Assembly: GCA_021845595.1 (NCBI GenBank)
Contig: JAJZVV010000002.1
Coordinates: forward strand, 186,001 to 250,000
Direction of reading: 5' to 3'
Origin: Pseudomonadota bacterium
GTDB lineage: Bacteria; Pseudomonadota; Alphaproteobacteria; Acetobacterales; Acetobacteraceae
DNA: 64,000 nt
Shown: positions 16,411-25,117 of the stretch, piece after piece
Numbering within the stretch: the first letter of the stretch is position 1
Layout of the letters: every line of letters starts with the position of its first letter
Notes under the pieces: generated by a model
Databases searched by the model: none
The model's input: the letters and a program-made list of their open reading frames with translations, nothing else
Told to the model about the DNA's origin: nothing
Position numbers and translations under genes: made by a program

Positions 16411-17110
16411 CCTGCTCCGCGCCGACGAGGTTTCGTCCGGCTATGGCAAAGTGCAGGTCCTGTGGGGCGCCGGGCTGGCCGTGGGGGCGGCGGAGACGGT
16501 GGTGCTGCTGGGCGCCAACGGTGCCGGCAAGACCACCTTGCTCAAGGTGCTGATCGGTCTGCTGCCGGCGTGGACCGGACGCATCGCGTTCGGTGACGAG
16601 GACATCACGCGGCTGCGGCCCGATCAGCGGGTGCGCCGGCGCATGGCTTACATGTCCGAGTTGGGCGTGTTTCCTGGCCTCACCATCGAGGAGAATCTGC
16701 GGATCGGCGGTCAGTTCGTTGCGTCGGTGCCGTTGCGCGCGCGGTTGGCCGAGCTGTTCGAGACCTTCCCGGCCCTCGCCGACAAGCGCCAGGCGCTCGC
16801 CTCCAGCCTTTCGGGCGGGCAGCGCAAGATGCTGGGCATAGCCAAGGCGCTCGCCGCCGATCCGCTGCTGCTGGTGATGGACGAGCCGTCCGCCGGATTG
16901 TCGCCGCTGTTCGTCGCCGAAGTGATCGCGGTGCTGCGTCGCTTTCGCGGCTCCGGCCTGGCGCTTCTGATCGCCGAGCAGAACGTGGCTTTTCTCGATC
17001 TGGCCGACCGAGTCTATACGCTCGATGGCGGACGCATCGGATTTTCCGGTACGGTCGCGGCGCTGCACCAGGAGGATGCGCTGCACCGGGCCTATTTCGG
17101 ACTGGGATGA
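16400..17110 (+). CDS. Liv-type ABC transporter ATPase (LivF family)
   Basis: Second nucleotide-binding subunit, 236 residues, with all canonical motifs: Walker A GANGAGKTT, signature LSGGQRKMLGIAKAL, Walker B LLLVMDEPSAGL and an H-loop in IAEQNV. It overlaps the LivG-type gene by 11 bp. The canonical signature here against the degenerate one in its partner suggests that only one composite ATP site is fully competent. Confidence 0.9.
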   Translation: MAADLLRADEVSSGYGKVQVLWGAGLAVGAAETVVLLGANGAGKTTLLKVLIGLLPAWTGRIAFGDEDITRLRPDQRVRRRMAYMSELGVFPGLTIEENLRIGGQFVASVPLRARLAELFETFPALADKRQALASSLSGGQRKMLGIAKALAADPLLLVMDEPSAGLSPLFVAEVIAVLRRFRGSGLALLIAEQNVAFLDLADRVYTLDGGRIGFSGTVAALHQEDALHRAYFGLG

Positions 17111-17113
17111 CCG

Positions 17114-17554
17114 ATGACGAAACCGCATCGCGGCCGGCGCGCCGAATATCGCGTCTTCCACGCCATCACCACGCGCTGGAAGGACAACGACATCTACGGC
17201 CACGTCAATAACGTCGAGTACACCTCGTATTTCGACACGGCCGCCAATTATTTCCTGATCACCAACGGCGTGCTGGACATCGCCCGCGGTGCGACGATCG
17301 GCATCGTCGTCGAAACCGGCTGCCGCTACCACGAATCCGTTGCGTTTCCAGACCGGATCGAGGTCGGGCTCCGGGTCGCGAAGATCGGGCGCAGCTCGGT
17401 TCGCTACGAACTCGCCGTATTCCGCGAGGGCGCAGACTTGGCTGCCGCGGAAGGGCATTTCGTGCATGTCTATGTCGATCGCGCTAGCATGCGTCCGGTG
17501 CCGATCCCGGATGCAGTGCGGCAACTGCTGGTGACCGTCGAGGTCAGCGCCTGA
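17114..17554 (+). CDS. Acyl-CoA thioesterase, 4-hydroxybenzoyl-CoA thioesterase (hotdog) family
   Basis: Small single hotdog-fold enzyme of 146 residues that hydrolyses acyl-CoA thioesters in the cytoplasm. The segment TRWKDNDIYGHVNNVEY carries the conserved aspartate and the HVNN motif at the start of the hot-dog helix. It starts 3 bp after the LivF-type gene. In an aromatic-acid cluster such enzymes commonly recover CoA from dead-end thioesters; substrate specificity is not readable. Confidence 0.82.
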   Translation: MTKPHRGRRAEYRVFHAITTRWKDNDIYGHVNNVEYTSYFDTAANYFLITNGVLDIARGATIGIVVETGCRYHESVAFPDRIEVGLRVAKIGRSSVRYELAVFREGADLAAAEGHFVHVYVDRASMRPVPIPDAVRQLLVTVEVSA

Positions 17555-17570
17555 GAAAAGGGGAAACGTC

Positions 17571-18353
17571 ATGGATCTGGGGCTGAAGGGCAAGAGCGCG
17601 ATCGTCTGCGCGGCGAGCAAGGGGCTTGGCCGCGCCTGCGCCACGGCGCTCGCCCGCGAGGGCGTATCGGTGGTCATGACCGCGCGGAATGCGGCGACGC
17701 TCGAGCAGGCCGCGGCCGAGATCCGCGCCGCCACCGGCGCCAAGGTCACGCCGGTCGCCGGTGACATCACCACCGAGGCTGGCCGCGCCGCGGCGCTCGC
17801 CGCCTGTCCGGCGCCGGACATCCTGGTCAACAATGCCGGCGGCCCGCCGCCCGGCGACTTTCTCGGGTTCGATCATGACGACTGGATCCGGGCGCTGGAA
17901 TCGAACATGCTGACGCCGCTGGCGTTGATCCGCGCCGTGCTGGACGGCATGTGCGCCCGCCGCTTCGGGCGCATCGTCAATATCACCTCGGCGGCGGTGA
18001 AATCGCCGATCGCCACGCTCGGCCTGTCCAACGGCGCGCGGGCCGGCCTCACCGGCGCGGTCGCGGGCCTCGCCCGGCAGGTGGCGAAACACAATGTCAC
18101 CATCAACAATCTTCTGCCCGGCCCGTTCCTCACCGATCGGCTGCGCGCCAACTCGGCCGAGGCGGCGGCGAAGGCCGGGCGCAGTGTCGATGACATGATC
18201 GCCGAGCGGGCGAAATCCTCGCCCGCCGGCCGCGTCGGCGATCCGGCGGAGTTCGGCGAGGCCTGCGCCTTCCTCTGCGCCGCCTCCTCGGGCTTCATCG
18301 TCGGGCAGAATCTGCTGCTCGATGGCGGGGCCTTCAACGCCACCATGGCGTGA
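17571..18353 (+). CDS. Short-chain dehydrogenase/reductase family protein with altered active site
   Basis: Rossmann-fold SDR of 260 residues. The cofactor motif is CAASKGLGRACA, VNNAGG follows at the expected place, and the C-terminal GQNLLLDGGAF is typical of 3-oxoacyl reductase-like SDRs. The catalytic serine is present in NITSAAVKS, but the position of the YxxxK motif reads SNGAR, so tyrosine and lysine are replaced. I recall a branch of SDRs with this SNGAR-AGLTG pattern, so it is probably a genuine subfamily with another chemistry rather than a broken gene. Start ATG lies 16 bp after the thioesterase gene with AAAGGGGAAA ahead. Confidence 0.8.
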   Translation: MDLGLKGKSAIVCAASKGLGRACATALAREGVSVVMTARNAATLEQAAAEIRAATGAKVTPVAGDITTEAGRAAALAACPAPDILVNNAGGPPPGDFLGFDHDDWIRALESNMLTPLALIRAVLDGMCARRFGRIVNITSAAVKSPIATLGLSNGARAGLTGAVAGLARQVAKHNVTINNLLPGPFLTDRLRANSAEAAAKAGRSVDDMIAERAKSSPAGRVGDPAEFGEACAFLCAASSGFIVGQNLLLDGGAFNATMA

Positions 18354-18377
18354 GAGGGCGATGAGCGGGATCGGGCG

Positions 18378-19952
18378 ATGAGTTGGCAGCCCGAACTCGA
18401 GGAACTGCGCGACCGCGAGCGGCTGGCACGGGCGATGGGCGGGGCGGAGAAGGTGCGCCGCCAGCACGAGGCCGGGCGGCTGACGGTGCGCGAGCGCATC
18501 GCACGCCTGCTCGATCCCGGCAGCTTCCATGAGATCGGCGCCCTCGCCGGACGCGCGACCTACGGCAAGGACGGTGACCTGGCCGAGTTCGTTCCGGCCA
18601 ACTGCGTGATCGGCCGCGGCCGGGTGGAGGGGCGGCCGGTGGTGGTCACGGGCGACGATTTCACCGTGCGCGGCGGCTCGGCGGACGCCACCATTCCCGA
18701 GAAGACGCTGCTCGCCGAGCAGATGGCCGCGGAGATGCGCGTGCCGATCCTGCGCGTCATCGAGGGCTCGGGCGGCGGCGGCTCGGTGAAAACGATCGAG
18801 ACCACGGGGCGGGCCAATCTGCCCGGCGGGCTCGGCCGCAGTACGCTGGTGTTCCACTACACGACAGCGAACCTGGCCGCCGTTCCGGTGGTCGCGCTCG
18901 GCCTCGGCTCGGTCGCCGGGCTCGGCGCCGCGCGGCTGGCCGCCAGCCATTTCTCGGTGATGACGAAATCCTCCGCCGTGTTCGTCGCCGGCCCGCCGGT
19001 GGTGGCGCGCCTCGGCGGCTCGCACGAGCGCGAGACGCTGGGCAAGGAAACGCTGGGCGGGTGGGAAATCCAGACCGGCTGCGGCGCCGTCGACCACGCG
19101 GTGGACAGCGAGGAGGCGGCGTTCGCGGCGGCGCGGCGGTTTCTCTCCTATCTCCCCGCCTCGGTGCACGAGCTGCCGCCGCGGGCGGTGCCGCAGGACG
19201 ATCCGGCGCGGCGCGAGGAGATGCTGCTGGCCGCGATCCCGCGCGATCGCCGCGCCGCCTACATGATGCGCCCGATCCTCGACGCCGTGTTCGATCGCGG
19301 CTCGGTGTTCGAGACCGGCAAGTTCTTCGGTCGCTCGGTCATCACCGCCCTGGCGCGGCTGGATGGCTACCCGGTCGCGGTGCTGGCGAGCGATCCCTGC
19401 TTCCATGCCGGCTGCTGGACGGCCGATGCCTGCCAGAAAGTCGTGCGTTTCGTCGATCTCGCCGAAACCTTTCATCTGCCGGTGGTCTATCTGGTCGATT
19501 GTCCCGGATTTCAGATCGGCCCCGAGGCGGAACGGACGGCGACCATCCGCCACGGCGTGCGCGCGATGGCGGCGGTGAACCAGAGCACGGTGCCGTGGTG
19601 CTCGGTGATCGTGCGCAATGCCTTCGGCGTCGCCGGCGCAGTGCATCAGCCGGCCGGGCGCTTCGCCCAGCGCCACGCTTGGCTCTCCGCTTTCTGGGGG
19701 TCGCTGCCGCTCGAAGGCGGCATCGAGGCTGCCTATCGGGCCGATCTCGATGCGGCGGACGACCGCGCGGCGAAGCTGGCGGAGATCGAGGCGAGGCTGG
19801 AGCAGCTGCGTTCGCCGATGCGCACCGCCGAGGCGTTCTGGGTCGAGGAGCTGATCGACCCGCGCGATACGCGCCGGCTGCTGTGCGACTTTGCGGCGCA
19901 GGCTCGGACGCGGCTGCGGCCCGACCCGGCGCGGTTGGAGATGCGGCCGTGA
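18378..19952 (+). CDS. Acyl-CoA carboxylase beta (carboxyltransferase) subunit-type protein
   Basis: A 524-residue carboxyltransferase-family protein with the two crotonase-like halves typical of propionyl/methylcrotonyl/geranyl-CoA carboxylase beta subunits. RLTVRERIARLLDPGSFHEIG is the family N-terminal signature, GGGGSVKTIE and GLGSVAGLGAA mark the first half and VYLVDCPGFQIGPEAE the second. No biotin carboxylase or biotin carrier gene lies nearby, so the partner must be elsewhere or the protein may act differently. It is the last gene of this plus-strand run. Confidence 0.82.
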   Translation: MSWQPELEELRDRERLARAMGGAEKVRRQHEAGRLTVRERIARLLDPGSFHEIGALAGRATYGKDGDLAEFVPANCVIGRGRVEGRPVVVTGDDFTVRGGSADATIPEKTLLAEQMAAEMRVPILRVIEGSGGGGSVKTIETTGRANLPGGLGRSTLVFHYTTANLAAVPVVALGLGSVAGLGAARLAASHFSVMTKSSAVFVAGPPVVARLGGSHERETLGKETLGGWEIQTGCGAVDHAVDSEEAAFAAARRFLSYLPASVHELPPRAVPQDDPARREEMLLAAIPRDRRAAYMMRPILDAVFDRGSVFETGKFFGRSVITALARLDGYPVAVLASDPCFHAGCWTADACQKVVRFVDLAETFHLPVVYLVDCPGFQIGPEAERTATIRHGVRAMAAVNQSTVPWCSVIVRNAFGVAGAVHQPAGRFAQRHAWLSAFWGSLPLEGGIEAAYRADLDAADDRAAKLAEIEARLEQLRSPMRTAEAFWVEELIDPRDTRRLLCDFAAQARTRLRPDPARLEMRP

Positions 19953-19964
19953 GCCCGCGGCCGA

Positions 19965-21254
19965 TCAGTCCGGCTGCTCCAGGCTGAACTGTTCTTCTTC
20001 CTCGTCGTAGCTGTAGAGTTCGGCGAAGCGCCCCCAGGAAACGGCGGTGCGCAGCGTGTCCGCGGCGTAGTCCGGGGACATGTGCGATTCCATCTCCTCG
20101 AGAAACGTCGCCGCCGAGACGCGTCGGGACGGCGCAGCGTCGAGAGCCTTGCGGATCTCGGCGGCGAGCGGAACGTGCGCGAGCAGGGCGTTGGTGAACA
20201 GCGTCTTGCGGGCCTCCCGCCCGGCGTCGGCGAAGCGGCGGCCGGACTCGGTGAGCTTGAGGTCGCCCTCCGCCAGTTCGGCGAAGCCGAGCACGTGCAG
20301 CGCTTCGCCCAGCACCAGCAGCTCGTCCACCTCCATCTGCAGCACCGCGGCCAGCATGGGCAGATCGGCCTGCCCGGCGTAGGGCGGGCCGGCCAGCGCC
20401 TCCATGAGGCCGGAGAGCAGATTGGTCGAGACCGGGTGCAGCACCTGGGCCAGCGCCGGCGCGGAGACCGGTGCCGGGGGGCCTCGGCGCGTCATCAGCG
20501 CGTAGATATCGTCAACCAGGGCGCGGAACTCGGTGGCGTGGCGATCGCGCGGATGCGGGAAGCCGATGCGGATCTCGTGGGCGATGCGCCCGGGGTTGGC
20601 GGAGAAGACGAGAATGCGGTCGCACATCAGCACCGCCTCCTCGATGTTGTGCGTCACCATCAGCATCGCCTTCACCGGCAGACGGTTCTCGGACCAGAGC
20701 TCGATGAGGTCGGTGCGCAGCGTCTCCGCCGTCAGCACGTCCAGCGCGCTGAACGGTTCGTCGAGCAGCAGCAGGTCCGGATGCACCACCAGCGCGCGGG
20801 CCAGCCCGACGCGCTGGCGCATGCCGCCGGACAGTTCCTTGGGATAAGCGCTCTCGAAGCCGCCGAGGCCGATGAGGTCGATCGCCTCCTCCGCCCGCCG
20901 CTCGCGTTCGGCGCGGCCGATCCCCTGCGCTTCCAGTCCGAGTTCGACATTGCCCTGCACGGTGAGCCAGGGGAACAGTGCGAAATTCTGAAACACCATG
21001 GCGATGCCCGCCGCGGGGCCTGCCAGCGGCGCGCCGCGCCACAGGACCTCGCCGGCGCTCGGCGCCAGCAGTCCGGCGACGATGCGCAGCAAAGTCGATT
21101 TGCCCGAGCCGGAGCGGCCGAGCAGGCCGACGATCTCGCCGGCGCGCAGCGTGAGCTCGACATTGTCGAGCACGAGCAGATCGGCGGCGCTGTCCTTGTG
21201 GTAGCTCTGCCGGCACTGACGGACGGCGAGCAGCGGGTCGGCGGCGGCATCCAT
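19965..21254 (-). CDS. NitT/TauT-type ABC transporter ATPase with C-terminal associated domain
   Basis: ATP-binding subunit of 429 residues. The N-terminal ABC domain has Walker A GRSGSGKST, signature LSGGMRQRVGLARAL and Walker B LLLLDEPFSALD; FALFPWLTV is typical of nitrate/sulfonate/taurine importers. About 150 further residues form a winged-helix-like extension (the AAA-associated C-terminal domain found in this transporter group), ending in an acidic YSYDEEEEQF. It lies 11 bp downstream of its permease gene on the minus strand. Substrate unknown. Confidence 0.87.
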   Translation of the reverse strand: MDAAADPLLAVRQCRQSYHKDSAADLLVLDNVELTLRAGEIVGLLGRSGSGKSTLLRIVAGLLAPSAGEVLWRGAPLAGPAAGIAMVFQNFALFPWLTVQGNVELGLEAQGIGRAERERRAEEAIDLIGLGGFESAYPKELSGGMRQRVGLARALVVHPDLLLLDEPFSALDVLTAETLRTDLIELWSENRLPVKAMLMVTHNIEEAVLMCDRILVFSANPGRIAHEIRIGFPHPRDRHATEFRALVDDIYALMTRRGPPAPVSAPALAQVLHPVSTNLLSGLMEALAGPPYAGQADLPMLAAVLQMEVDELLVLGEALHVLGFAELAEGDLKLTESGRRFADAGREARKTLFTNALLAHVPLAAEIRKALDAAPSRRVSAATFLEEMESHMSPDYAADTLRTAVSWGRFAELYSYDEEEEQFSLEQPD

Positions 21255-21265
21255 CGAATGCTTCC

Positions 21266-22978
21266 TCAGAACGTGGCGCGGCGGGCGGTGTAGTCATAGA
21301 GCGGGCGCCACAGGGCGCGGTTGAACAGGACGACGAAGGCCGACATCACGGCGATGCCGAGGACGAGCTTGCGCATGTCCCCGGCATCGGAAGCCGCCGC
21401 GATGTAGGCGCCGAGCCCGTGCGCGACCAGCTTCGTCGAGCCCCACGAGGCGACCTCGGTGACGATCGAGGCGTTCCACGCCGCTCCGGAGGCGGTGATG
21501 GTGCCGGTGATGAGATAGGGCAGGATGCCCGGCAGGATGAGCCGCCGCCACCACAGCCAGCCGCGCAGGCCGAAATTTTCCGCCACCTCCTTGAGGTCGG
21601 CGGGCAGCGCGGCGGCGCCGGCGATGACGTTGAACAGGATGTACCATTGGGTGCCGAGCAGCATCAGCGGCGTCAGCCAGACATCCGCCAGCAGATCGAA
21701 CCGCACTATCAGCATCACCACCAGGGGGAACAGCAGATTGGCAGGGAACGCCGCCATGAACTGCGCCGCCGGTTGGACCCGTCGCGCCCATTGCGGGTGC
21801 AGCCCGACGCGCACGCCGATCGGCACCCACAGCAGGCAGGACAGCGCCACCACCACGAGAACCCGCGCCAGGGTCAGCAGACCGAGTTCGACACAGGTCG
21901 CGATCTCGCCCGGAGACAGGATCGGGCGGAGAAACCGCCCGGTCCAGCCGAGGCCGATGATCACGACGAGAAGCGAGACGATCAGCCAGAGCGTGTCCTT
22001 GCCGGCCCCGCCGCGCGCCCGCGCCCGCACCGGCAGCAGCCGCAATCCGCCGAGACGCGAGACCGCGCGGCCGAACGCCTCGGCGGCGACGCGCAGCACG
22101 CGCGTCTGGCGCAGCAACACCAGCAGCCAGGGATCTTCAGCCTCGGCGGAGGCAATGCTGGTCTCGTAGCGGAACTTGCCCGACCAGGCGACGAGCGGGC
22201 GGAACAGGAGCTGGTCATAGGCCAGGATCACCAGCCCCATCGCCAGAATTGCCCACAGCACCGCGGCGATGTCGCGCTTCTCCAGTGCCAGCGCGACATA
22301 GGAGCCGATGCCCGGGAGCTTCCACGTCGTATCGCCGACCGACACCGCCTCCGAGGCGACGACGAAGAACCAGCCGCCGGACATCGAGAGCATCGTGTTC
22401 CAGACCAGTCCCGGCACGGCGAACGGCACTTCCAGCCGCCAGAATCGCTGCCAGGCGGTGAGACGGAAGCTGTTGGCCGCTTCCTCGAGCTCGCTCGGGA
22501 TGGTGGTCAGCGACTGGTAGAGGCTGAACGCCATGTTCCAGGCCTGGCTCGTGAAGACGGCGAAAATCGCCGCCAGCTCGGCGCCGAGCACCTTGCCCGG
22601 GAACAGGCTCATGAAAAAGACCACGGTGAAGGAGAGAAACCCGAGGATCGGCACCGACTGCAGAATGTCGAGCAGCGGGATCAGCAGCCGCGCCGCCCGC
22701 GGGCTCTTTGCCGCCCAGGTGGCGTAGGTGAAGGTGAAGAGGAGCGAGGCGGCCAGCGCCGCCAGCATGCGCAGGGTCGTGCGCGCGGCATAGAGCGGCA
22801 GATGCAGCGGATCGAGGTTGACCGCCAGCGCCTCGGCCGCGTCGAGCGGCACCAGCGTGCCGCGCGCGACATGGCCGAGCGCCGCCAGCGCCGCGAACAC
22901 GCAGGCGATCGCAACGACGTCCCACAGGTTCGGCAGTCGCCGGGCGGGCAGCTGGGTCGGGTCGGAAAGGGCGGCCAT
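21266..22978 (-). CDS. NitT/TauT-type ABC transporter, fused double permease
   Basis: A 570-residue membrane protein made of two binding-protein-dependent permease domains in tandem. Each half ends in an EAA-type loop, ELEEAANSFRLTAWQRFWRLE near residue 160 and DLKEVAENFGLRGWLWWRRL near residue 460. The domains are joined by a basic linker. The fusion supplies both transmembrane halves in one chain, matching the single ATPase gene downstream. No binding protein is encoded next to it, unlike classical tauABC or ssuABC. Confidence 0.87.
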   Translation of the reverse strand: MAALSDPTQLPARRLPNLWDVVAIACVFAALAALGHVARGTLVPLDAAEALAVNLDPLHLPLYAARTTLRMLAALAASLLFTFTYATWAAKSPRAARLLIPLLDILQSVPILGFLSFTVVFFMSLFPGKVLGAELAAIFAVFTSQAWNMAFSLYQSLTTIPSELEEAANSFRLTAWQRFWRLEVPFAVPGLVWNTMLSMSGGWFFVVASEAVSVGDTTWKLPGIGSYVALALEKRDIAAVLWAILAMGLVILAYDQLLFRPLVAWSGKFRYETSIASAEAEDPWLLVLLRQTRVLRVAAEAFGRAVSRLGGLRLLPVRARARGGAGKDTLWLIVSLLVVIIGLGWTGRFLRPILSPGEIATCVELGLLTLARVLVVVALSCLLWVPIGVRVGLHPQWARRVQPAAQFMAAFPANLLFPLVVMLIVRFDLLADVWLTPLMLLGTQWYILFNVIAGAAALPADLKEVAENFGLRGWLWWRRLILPGILPYLITGTITASGAAWNASIVTEVASWGSTKLVAHGLGAYIAAASDAGDMRKLVLGIAVMSAFVVLFNRALWRPLYDYTARRATF

Positions 22979-23401
22979 GCAGCGACCTCTTTGCTTGCAG
23001 AGCGGCCCGGCCGGTCGCGCTTACCCCTCCGCCGGCGACCGTGGCCAGGGTCGCGGCCTCGGTCTGGCGCTCCCGCGCGGACACGGGCCGCGCGACACTA
23101 ACGGAGCGCCTGGGCCGTGTCATCGGCAGCGGCGATGACAGTTTCAAGCTGTCCGGGTGAGGGGGGCTTCGGCTCGCCGCAACGGATATTGGTTCCGCAA
23201 CACCACCATCGGATCCGAGGATGCCGTCAGGTCGCTCCGCGCACTCGCATTCCAGCAGGTTCATGGCGGCAAGCGCCTCCGGCCTCTCGCCGCTCGCGTC
23301 GCGCGTCGCCACGAAAAGCGGCGCGCCTGGGTTGACGCCGGCGCGCGCCGAACGGACGATCAGGGTCCGTAAACCCCCGAGCGACCGCCAGGAGCCCCGC
23401 C
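22979..23401. other. Divergent intergenic region with competing hairpins
   Basis: This 423-bp gap separates the minus-strand transporter operon from the plus-strand monooxygenase gene and should hold both promoters. At 23118-23140 TGTCATCG and CGATGACA pair around a 7-base loop. GACAG at 23137-23141 can instead pair with CTGTC at 23149-23153, so the two hairpins are mutually exclusive. I looked for known riboswitch cores (guanidine, manganese, Mg2+) and could not recognise one. No convincing gene is present. Confidence 0.35.
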
Positions 23402-24391
23402 ATGACGCTGCCCGCGAGCCTCGAGAGCCGACTGCGCCTGCCGGCCATCGGCTCGCCGCTGTTCATCATCTCCTGCCCCGCGCTGGTCATCGCGCAGTGC
23501 ACGTCCGGCATCATCGGCAGCTTTCCGGCCCTCAACGCGCGCCCGGACAGCCGGCTGGATGAGTGGCTGGTCGAGATCAAGGCCGCGCTCGCCGCCCACG
23601 ACGCCGCCCACCCGGAGGCGCCGTCGGCGCCCTTTGCGGTCAATCAGATCGTCCACAAGTCGAACGCTCGCCTCGAACACGATCTCGATGCCTGCGTCCG
23701 CCACAAAGTGCCCGTCGTCATCACCTCGCTCGGTGCCCGCGAGGAGGTGAACCAGGCGGTGCACTCCTACGGCGGCATCGTGCTCCACGACGTCATCAAC
23801 GACCGCTTCGCCCACAAGGCGATCGAGAAGGGCGCCGACGGGCTCATCGCGGTGGCCGCCGGCGCCGGCGGGCATGCCGGCACCACCTCGCCCTTCGCGC
23901 TGATCCAGGAGATCCGCGCCTGGTGGGACGGGCCGCTGGTCCTTTCCGGGTCCATCGCCACCGGCCGCGCGGTGCTCGCCGCGCAGGTGATGGGCGCCGA
24001 CCTCGCCTATATCGGCTCGGCCTTCATCGCCACGCGCGAGGCCAACGCCGATGCCGCCTACAAGCAGATGATCGTGGAGTCGAACGCCGCCGACATCGTC
24101 TACACCAATCTCTTCACCGGCGTGCACGGCAACTATCTGCGCGGCTCCATCGTCCGCGCCGGCCTCGATCCGGACGATCTGCCGACCTCGGACCCGTCGA
24201 AGATGAACTTCTCGTCCGGCAGCTCGAAGGCGAAGGCGTGGCGGGACGTGTGGGGCTCCGGCCAGGGCATCGGCGCGGTGAAGGAAGTGGTCGGCGCTGC
24301 CGATCTGGTGGCGCGGCTGGGACGCGAATACCGCGCCGCGCAGGCGGAGGTCGCCGCCGCCGCGGGCGGCGTCCGCGTCGCCGCCGAATAG
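23402..24391 (+). CDS. Nitronate monooxygenase (2-nitropropane dioxygenase family)
   Basis: FMN enzyme with a TIM-barrel fold that oxidises alkyl nitronates. The 329-residue protein has AAGAGGHAGTTSPF for phosphate and FMN contact, VVITSLGAREEVNQAVHSYGG, and the C-terminal barrel element GADLAYIGSAFIATREA followed by YKQMIVES. Start is the ATG after AGGAGCCCCGCC. The next gene is 21 bp downstream, probably co-transcribed. Some family members act on other flavin substrates, so the exact reaction is open. Confidence 0.85.
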   Translation: MTLPASLESRLRLPAIGSPLFIISCPALVIAQCTSGIIGSFPALNARPDSRLDEWLVEIKAALAAHDAAHPEAPSAPFAVNQIVHKSNARLEHDLDACVRHKVPVVITSLGAREEVNQAVHSYGGIVLHDVINDRFAHKAIEKGADGLIAVAAGAGGHAGTTSPFALIQEIRAWWDGPLVLSGSIATGRAVLAAQVMGADLAYIGSAFIATREANADAAYKQMIVESNAADIVYTNLFTGVHGNYLRGSIVRAGLDPDDLPTSDPSKMNFSSGSSKAKAWRDVWGSGQGIGAVKEVVGAADLVARLGREYRAAQAEVAAAAGGVRVAAE

Positions 24392-24412
24392 CGTCGGGGA
24401 CGGGACCGGTCC

Positions 24413-25024
24413 GTGCGCATTTTCATCATCGGCATCACCGGCCGGGTCGGGGCGCGGATCTCGGCCGAGGCGCTCGCCCGCGGCCACACCGTCGGTGGCT
24501 TGGCCCGCAACGCCGACCCCGGCTTGGTTCCGGACGGCGTGGCCCTGGTCCAGGGCGATGCGCGGATGTACGACCGGCTGCCGGACCTCGTGCGCGGGCA
24601 CGACGCGGTGGTGGTGGCTGCGTTCCTGCGCGATCTCTTTGTCGAATTCCTCGTCGGCGCGGTACGCCGGGGTGGCGTGAGCCGGCTGTTCGTGGTCGGC
24701 GGGGCGGCGAGCCTGGCCTTCGCCCCCGGACGGCTGCTGCTCGATCTGCCGGACTTTCCCGAGCCCTACCGGCCCGAGGCCGAGGGTGCCAAGCGGTTCC
24801 TCGACGACCTGCGCGCGATCGAGGATCTGGATTGGTCCTACCTTTCCCCCGCCGCCGAGTTCGAGCCCGGCGAACGCACCGGCCGGTTCCGCCTCGGTGG
24901 CGACGCGTTGCTCACCGACGCCGAAGGCCGCAGCCGCATTTCCATGGAGGACTACGCGATCGCCGCGCTCGATGAGCTCGAGGCCCCGTCGCATCTCCGC
25001 CAGCGCTTCAGCATCGCCTATTGA
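24413..25024 (+). CDS. NAD(P)-binding Rossmann-fold protein (NmrA/SDR-atypical type)
   Basis: Small 203-residue atypical SDR. The N-terminus RIFIIGITGRVGARISAEALARGH is a dinucleotide-binding fold with the GxxGxxG spacing. GGVSRLFVVGGAASL and WSYLSPAAEFEPGERTG follow as in NAD(P)H-binding epimerase-like proteins that lack a YxxxK centre. Translation starts at a GTG. It may act as a flavin or quinone reductase or as a sensor; nothing in the sequence decides. It ends in front of a long perfect palindrome shared with the convergent gene. Confidence 0.72.
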   Translation: MRIFIIGITGRVGARISAEALARGHTVGGLARNADPGLVPDGVALVQGDARMYDRLPDLVRGHDAVVVAAFLRDLFVEFLVGAVRRGGVSRLFVVGGAASLAFAPGRLLLDLPDFPEPYRPEAEGAKRFLDDLRAIEDLDWSYLSPAAEFEPGERTGRFRLGGDALLTDAEGRSRISMEDYAIAALDELEAPSHLRQRFSIAY

Positions 25025-25071
25025 GCCGCGCGCGCCGGGCTGGCGGGCGGCGGCGCGCGAAACCAAGACCC

Positions 25072-25117
25072 GATACCAACCGGCCGAGATGTGTCAGCAT
25101 CTCGGCCGGTTGGTATC
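25072..25117. terminator. Perfect 20-bp-stem palindrome between convergent genes
   Basis: GATACCAACCGGCCGAGATG (25072-25091) pairs perfectly with its reverse complement at 25098-25117 around the six-base loop TGTCAG. It fills the gap between two converging genes, and its right arm runs into the stop of the minus-strand gene. A symmetrical hairpin here would serve as a bidirectional transcript end, although neither side has a U-tract. It resembles in form, not sequence, the palindromes after motA. Confidence 0.6.

Noticed and set aside
22979-23401. Known riboswitch (guanidine, manganese or magnesium class) upstream of the double-permease transporter
   Set aside because: I could not find the conserved core sequences of these classes; only simple competing hairpins are visible.
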